DNA from: Acinetobacter dispersus
Lineage (GTDB): Bacteria; Pseudomonadota; Gammaproteobacteria; Pseudomonadales; Moraxellaceae
Length of the DNA stretch: 64,000 nt
Assembly: GCF_009884975.1 (NCBI RefSeq)
Contig: NZ_CP041970.1
Span: forward strand, 124,001 to 188,000
Reading direction: 5' to 3'
Shown piece after piece: positions 61,139 through 64,000 of the stretch. The number at the start of each line of letters is the position of its first letter. The first letter of the stretch is position 1. A program made the position numbers and the translations under genes. Below the pieces are notes generated by a model. That model was not told the DNA's origin and did not search any database. It was given only the letters and a program-made list of their open reading frames with translations.

Positions 61139-62155
61139 TTAAATCAATCCTGCATCTTTGCATTCTAATTTGATATATGCATAGAAGACTGGCGCAACAA
61201 TGAGCCCACTTAAACCAAAAATTGACTCAAAAATGAGCATTGCCAATAATACTTCCCACGCACTGGCATTAATTTTTGTTCCAATAATTTTGGCATTTAC
61301 GAAATATTCAAGCTTATGAATAATCACCAAATAGGCCAAGGCAATTGCTGCGACAGATAAAGAAATCGTTAAGCCAGCCATAATGATCAAGGTATTTGAA
61401 ATCAGATTTCCAATAATCGGTAGTAGACCAAAAATAAAGGTCAGAATGGTCAGAGTCTTCGCAAAAGGTAAATGGATATTGAAGATCGGTAGCACGATAA
61501 AAACAAAGATCATGAACAGTGCAGTATTGATCAGGGAAATCTTGACCTGAGCAAACACGACATTTTTAAAAGAAACAGAGAGCTTTTGAATACGGTGTAA
61601 AATCGCGGCTTTAAAAACAGGTTGTGGCGCATGCTGTTTAAAATTCTGGATCGAAACCAAGATTCCGACAATCAGGCCAATCACCATGGTTGCCAGATTG
61701 TGCAGAATATCGGTGCCTGTGTTTTTCACAATCGAGATATTATTCTTGATAAAGGACAATATCTGATTTTTGATATCAGCCACACTATGTGGCAGATAGC
61801 CAGGCAAATAATGGCTCATCTCAGCCTGAAACTTGATCAATGTCTGGTCGATCTTGATATTGAAAGAATTGAGTCCTGTGCCTTTAAGATCATAAATCAC
61901 AAAGCTAATCAGACTAGTAATAAAGAAACCGATTAAGAAGGTAGTTAAAACCCCAAGAATAATACTGATAAAAATACGTGCACGTTGACCATCAATATGT
62001 CTTTCGACAATCGAGCTTAAGCTGTTAATAATTTCAAAGATCAGGAAGCCTGCAAAAAAACTGGGCAGAAGATGCAGGGGAATGACCATCATTAAAAACA
62101 AAAACATCAGAATGAAACTGGCGATGATGCTTTGACGGTCACTGAGAAGATTCAT
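61139..62155 (-). CDS. AI-2E family (YdiK/PerM-like) membrane protein
   Basis: The 338-aa protein has seven or eight TM helices: two near the N-terminus, one near 55-85, a soluble amphipathic segment (about 90-155) and a C-terminal block. The pattern FIFGLLPIIGNLISNTLIIM is the family's conserved G-P-x-x-G motif before the last helices. Family members are proposed exporters of varied small molecules or ions; the AI-2 link holds only for some. Substrate unknown. Same strand as fabR/desT-like gene, 93 bp downstream of it. Confidence 0.85.
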   Translation of the reverse strand: MNLLSDRQSIIASFILMFLFLMMVIPLHLLPSFFAGFLIFEIINSLSSIVERHIDGQRARIFISIILGVLTTFLIGFFITSLISFVIYDLKGTGLNSFNIKIDQTLIKFQAEMSHYLPGYLPHSVADIKNQILSFIKNNISIVKNTGTDILHNLATMVIGLIVGILVSIQNFKQHAPQPVFKAAILHRIQKLSVSFKNVVFAQVKISLINTALFMIFVFIVLPIFNIHLPFAKTLTILTFIFGLLPIIGNLISNTLIIMAGLTISLSVAAIALAYLVIIHKLEYFVNAKIIGTKINASAWEVLLAMLIFESIFGLSGLIVAPVFYAYIKLECKDAGLI

Positions 62156-62247
62156 GATCTATATGCCTAATTTAGATTGTCATTATAATAGCGGACAAAG
62201 ATACAATTTTTGTTACATTCAGTTCTAGTTTAGGCCGATGCAAAACG

Positions 62248-62943
62248 TTAATCAATTTCCATTTCATTGATATGACGCGCACCTTCTAAAATCATGCGAA
62301 TCATCACCATGGTTTGTTCTGCCACTTCAGTGCGCTGTTCAGCAGGCAAATCGAGCACTTTTGCGCCCATGTTGAACACCAATTGAGTGATGGCTTTAGC
62401 CGCAAGATCTGCATGACTGAGTTTACTGTTGTTCAAGCGCTCTAAGCGAATGAGGTCTTCTTGTAGCTCTTGTTGAAAGAAGTTTAGTTGACGGTCAACC
62501 GCTGCTTTATAGGAAGTAGAACCTGTATAACCTTCGCGTAATAACAAACTCAGGTTGCCTTCATCGGTATTCAATTGTTGAATAAATACTTCAACTGAAC
62601 TACGGATAATGCTTTGCTGTTTTGAGGCTTGTAAGCGTGCTTCACGAATAATACGGCGCAGTACTAGACCAGATTGATCAATCAACGCAATTGCGAGTTC
62701 ATCAATATCTTTAAAATGGCGATAAAAGCTATTCGGCGCAATGCCTGCTTCACGTGCAATTTCACGCAGGCTAAGTGAGGCGATACTTTTTTGCGGACCA
62801 ATCAAGCTTAGCGTGGCTTGAAACAGCTCTTCTTTGGTAATCGTCGCTTTTCTACCTACTGAGCGTACAGGAGATTTCATAGGAATGACATCTTGTTCAT
62901 TTATGTTGTCATGGCCGAGCGGTAAAAAAGAAGAATGAACCAT
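62248..62943 (-). CDS. fabR: TetR-family regulator of unsaturated fatty acid synthesis, FabR/DesT-like
   Basis: From the ATG at 62943 the protein is 231 aa. The HTH lies in GRKATITKEELFQATLSLIG to LSLREIAREAGIAPNSFYRH followed by FKDIDELAIALIDQSG, matching FabR and DesT closely. These repressors sense acyl-CoA or acyl-ACP saturation and control fabA/fabB or desaturase genes. The divergent ferredoxin reductase is what DesT controls in Pseudomonas (desCB), so DesT-like control is likely. A TTG three codons upstream and an ATG at codon 22 (MKSPVRSVGRK) are alternative starts. Confidence 0.85.
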   Translation of the reverse strand: MVHSSFLPLGHDNINEQDVIPMKSPVRSVGRKATITKEELFQATLSLIGPQKSIASLSLREIAREAGIAPNSFYRHFKDIDELAIALIDQSGLVLRRIIREARLQASKQQSIIRSSVEVFIQQLNTDEGNLSLLLREGYTGSTSYKAAVDRQLNFFQQELQEDLIRLERLNNSKLSHADLAAKAITQLVFNMGAKVLDLPAEQRTEVAEQTMVMIRMILEGARHINEMEID

Positions 62944-63020
62944 TGTTTTCAATATATAAGTAAGCTACTCGGGATTATAGCGATTGTCTGTGGACTTGTG
63001 AAATGTAAATTCTTATACGA

Positions 63021-63053
63021 GTGTATATACAAATATATATACATATGTATAAT
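63021..63053. promoter_or_regulatory. AT-rich palindromes between fabR-like and reductase genes
   Basis: The 140-bp divergent promoter region contains GTATATAC (63023-63030) and TATACATATGTATA (63038-63051), both perfect palindromes. They are candidate operators for the FabR/DesT-like protein, although they do not match the E. coli FabR site by eye, and such palindromes are common in AT-rich DNA. Confidence 0.4.
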
Positions 63054-63083
63054 AATTAGCAAACAACCAGAGTAAACCTGCTC

Positions 63084-64000
63084 ATGCATGCAATTGAAAA
63101 GAGAAACTCTCTATTTAATTCGTTGGCTCACAGTGTGATGAACAGCCATGACGCCAATTTTTGGTTACAGAAAATCAATCCATTGTGGTCAATTAATCAG
63201 TCGCTTGCCAAAATCGTAAAAAAACAAATCGTGGCAAAAGATACGGTCAGCCTAATTTTGCAATGTAACCGACACGTCACGCGCGGGGTTGCAGGGCAGC
63301 ACCATCCTGTTACTGTTGATATTGCAGGTCGTCACTATGAGCGTACCTATAGCTTGATGCAGGTAGATGCTGATCATCTTTGTTTAACGGTTAAAAAAGT
63401 GGATCAAGGCCTCGTGAGTTCTTGGTTGGTTGAGCAGAGCCAAACAGGCGACATTCTACGATTGGGGCAACCTTATGGTGAGATGCAGCAGTCTATTGCG
63501 ACACCGCATTTGTTATTGTTAGCTGCTGGTAGTGGCATCACACCGATGCTGAGTTTGATTGAAGGCTTATGTCAGTCTAAACAATTGAATACAACCTCTG
63601 TCCAATTGATGTATTGGGTCAAAACCCATGCCGATGCAGCTTATGTAGAATATCTGAAAGAAGTCTCTGAAAATTTCCCTCATTTTAGTTATCAAATTTT
63701 TTATACCCAAGAGCAGGATCAGCGTTTAAATCAAAGTCATGTTGATCAATTGCTTGCTTTAGATCAAACCACGGTTTATGCCTGTGGACCATCAGGTTTT
63801 GCAGCATCAGCGGAAAGCCTGTTTAAAGATGCTGCTGCGTTGCAAACCGAAGCTTTTAGCTTAAGTCAGTTTGATACAGATGCCACAGAAACTGGTTTTA
63901 TCAATGTCACTTTGACTCAATCAAATAAAACTGTTGCGATTCCAAAAGGACAATCGATTCTGGCCAGTCTTGAGCATCAAGGCATTAAACCAAATCATGG
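63084..64000 (+). CDS. Ferredoxin reductase for fatty-acid desaturase, DesC-like (3' end outside window)
   Basis: The frame opens at ATG 63084 and runs off the right edge after 305 codons. It has an FAD domain (HYERTYSLMQVDADHL, the RxYS motif), the NAD(P) motif LLAAGSGITPMLSLIEGL, CGPSGFAASAESLF, and the start of a C-terminal ferredoxin domain (INVTLTQSNKTVAIPKGQSI) whose Cys cluster lies beyond the window. Such FNR-like proteins with 2Fe-2S domain feed electrons to acyl-CoA desaturases. Divergent FabR/DesT-like regulation supports this. A desaturase gene is expected just downstream. Confidence 0.88.
   Translation, partial: MHAIEKRNSLFNSLAHSVMNSHDANFWLQKINPLWSINQSLAKIVKKQIVAKDTVSLILQCNRHVTRGVAGQHHPVTVDIAGRHYERTYSLMQVDADHLCLTVKKVDQGLVSSWLVEQSQTGDILRLGQPYGEMQQSIATPHLLLLAAGSGITPMLSLIEGLCQSKQLNTTSVQLMYWVKTHADAAYVEYLKEVSENFPHFSYQIFYTQEQDQRLNQSHVDQLLALDQTTVYACGPSGFAASAESLFKDAAALQTEAFSLSQFDTDATETGFINVTLTQSNKTVAIPKGQSILASLEHQGIKPNH

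Noticed and set aside
1..64000. tRNA genes, CRISPR arrays, prophage or integron structures
   Set aside because: No cloverleaf-like segments, regularly spaced repeats, integrase, or phage structural genes were seen on either strand.

Overview
The window looks like chromosomal DNA of an Acinetobacter species (Moraxellales, Gammaproteobacteria). The DNA is AT-rich and densely packed, with hairpins followed by T-runs between genes. Several genes are characteristic of the genus: a chromosomal AAC(6')-I type acetyltransferase, paired monomeric and dimeric isocitrate dehydrogenases, a SlyD with a His-rich tail, a FabR/DesT-like regulator divergent from a ferredoxin reductase, and RapA. I see no rRNA, tRNA, CRISPR array, prophage or complete insertion sequence.

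Layout. 1-5.3 kb: the 3' end of epmA, a LuxR-type regulator, a tiny lipoprotein, an exported formylglycine-generating enzyme paired with a lipoprotein sulfatase, and a rhomboid protease. 5.4-12.4 kb: nfuA, a TonB-dependent siderophore receptor behind a Fur-like site, an uncharacterised helical protein, an exported lipase-like hydrolase, beta-carbonic anhydrase, the aac(6') gene and tesA. 12.4-21.3 kb: a YbbA/YbbP ABC system divergent from tesA, a second rhomboid, mtgA, ppk1, a nitronate monooxygenase and a VIT-family transporter.

21.5-28.4 kb holds the most unusual block. Five overlapping minus-strand genes encode a membrane protein with a degenerate GGDEF-like domain, an unknown membrane protein, a processive GT2 glycosyltransferase, a BcsB-like periplasmic subunit and a lipoprotein resembling a glycoside hydrolase. 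A plus-strand TPR plus beta-barrel (NfrA-like) outer-membrane protein converges on them. Together they look like a complete synthase-dependent exopolysaccharide machine that does not match the pga, bcs, alg or pel gene sets.

28.5-39 kb: photolyase, slyD, type II NADH dehydrogenase, a PBP5/6 carboxypeptidase, a 267-bp MITE-like element with TA flanks, an M61 peptidase, periplasmic hydroxyisourate hydrolase, a small outer-membrane barrel and a CusRS-like two-component system. 39-47 kb: monomeric isocitrate dehydrogenase, an AT-rich membrane protein, an RluE-type pseudouridine synthase, dimeric isocitrate dehydrogenase, a pentapeptide-repeat protein, an XapX protein, a broken DJ-1/PfpI gene and a PhzF-family enzyme. 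47-64 kb: an M16 peptidase, DUF3144, an unknown 210-aa protein, an intergenic region full of nested palindromes, a CYTH-CHAD triphosphatase, a DUF962/Mpo1-like protein, thiE, hemL, a GlcG/HbpS-family protein, rluA, rapA, dps, an AI-2E family membrane protein, and the fabR/desT-like regulator divergent from a ferredoxin reductase cut by the window end.

Most of the window is ordinary housekeeping. The accessory-looking parts are the sulfatase pair, the exopolysaccharide locus, the MITE, the palindrome cluster, the AT-rich membrane gene and the DJ-1 pseudogene.
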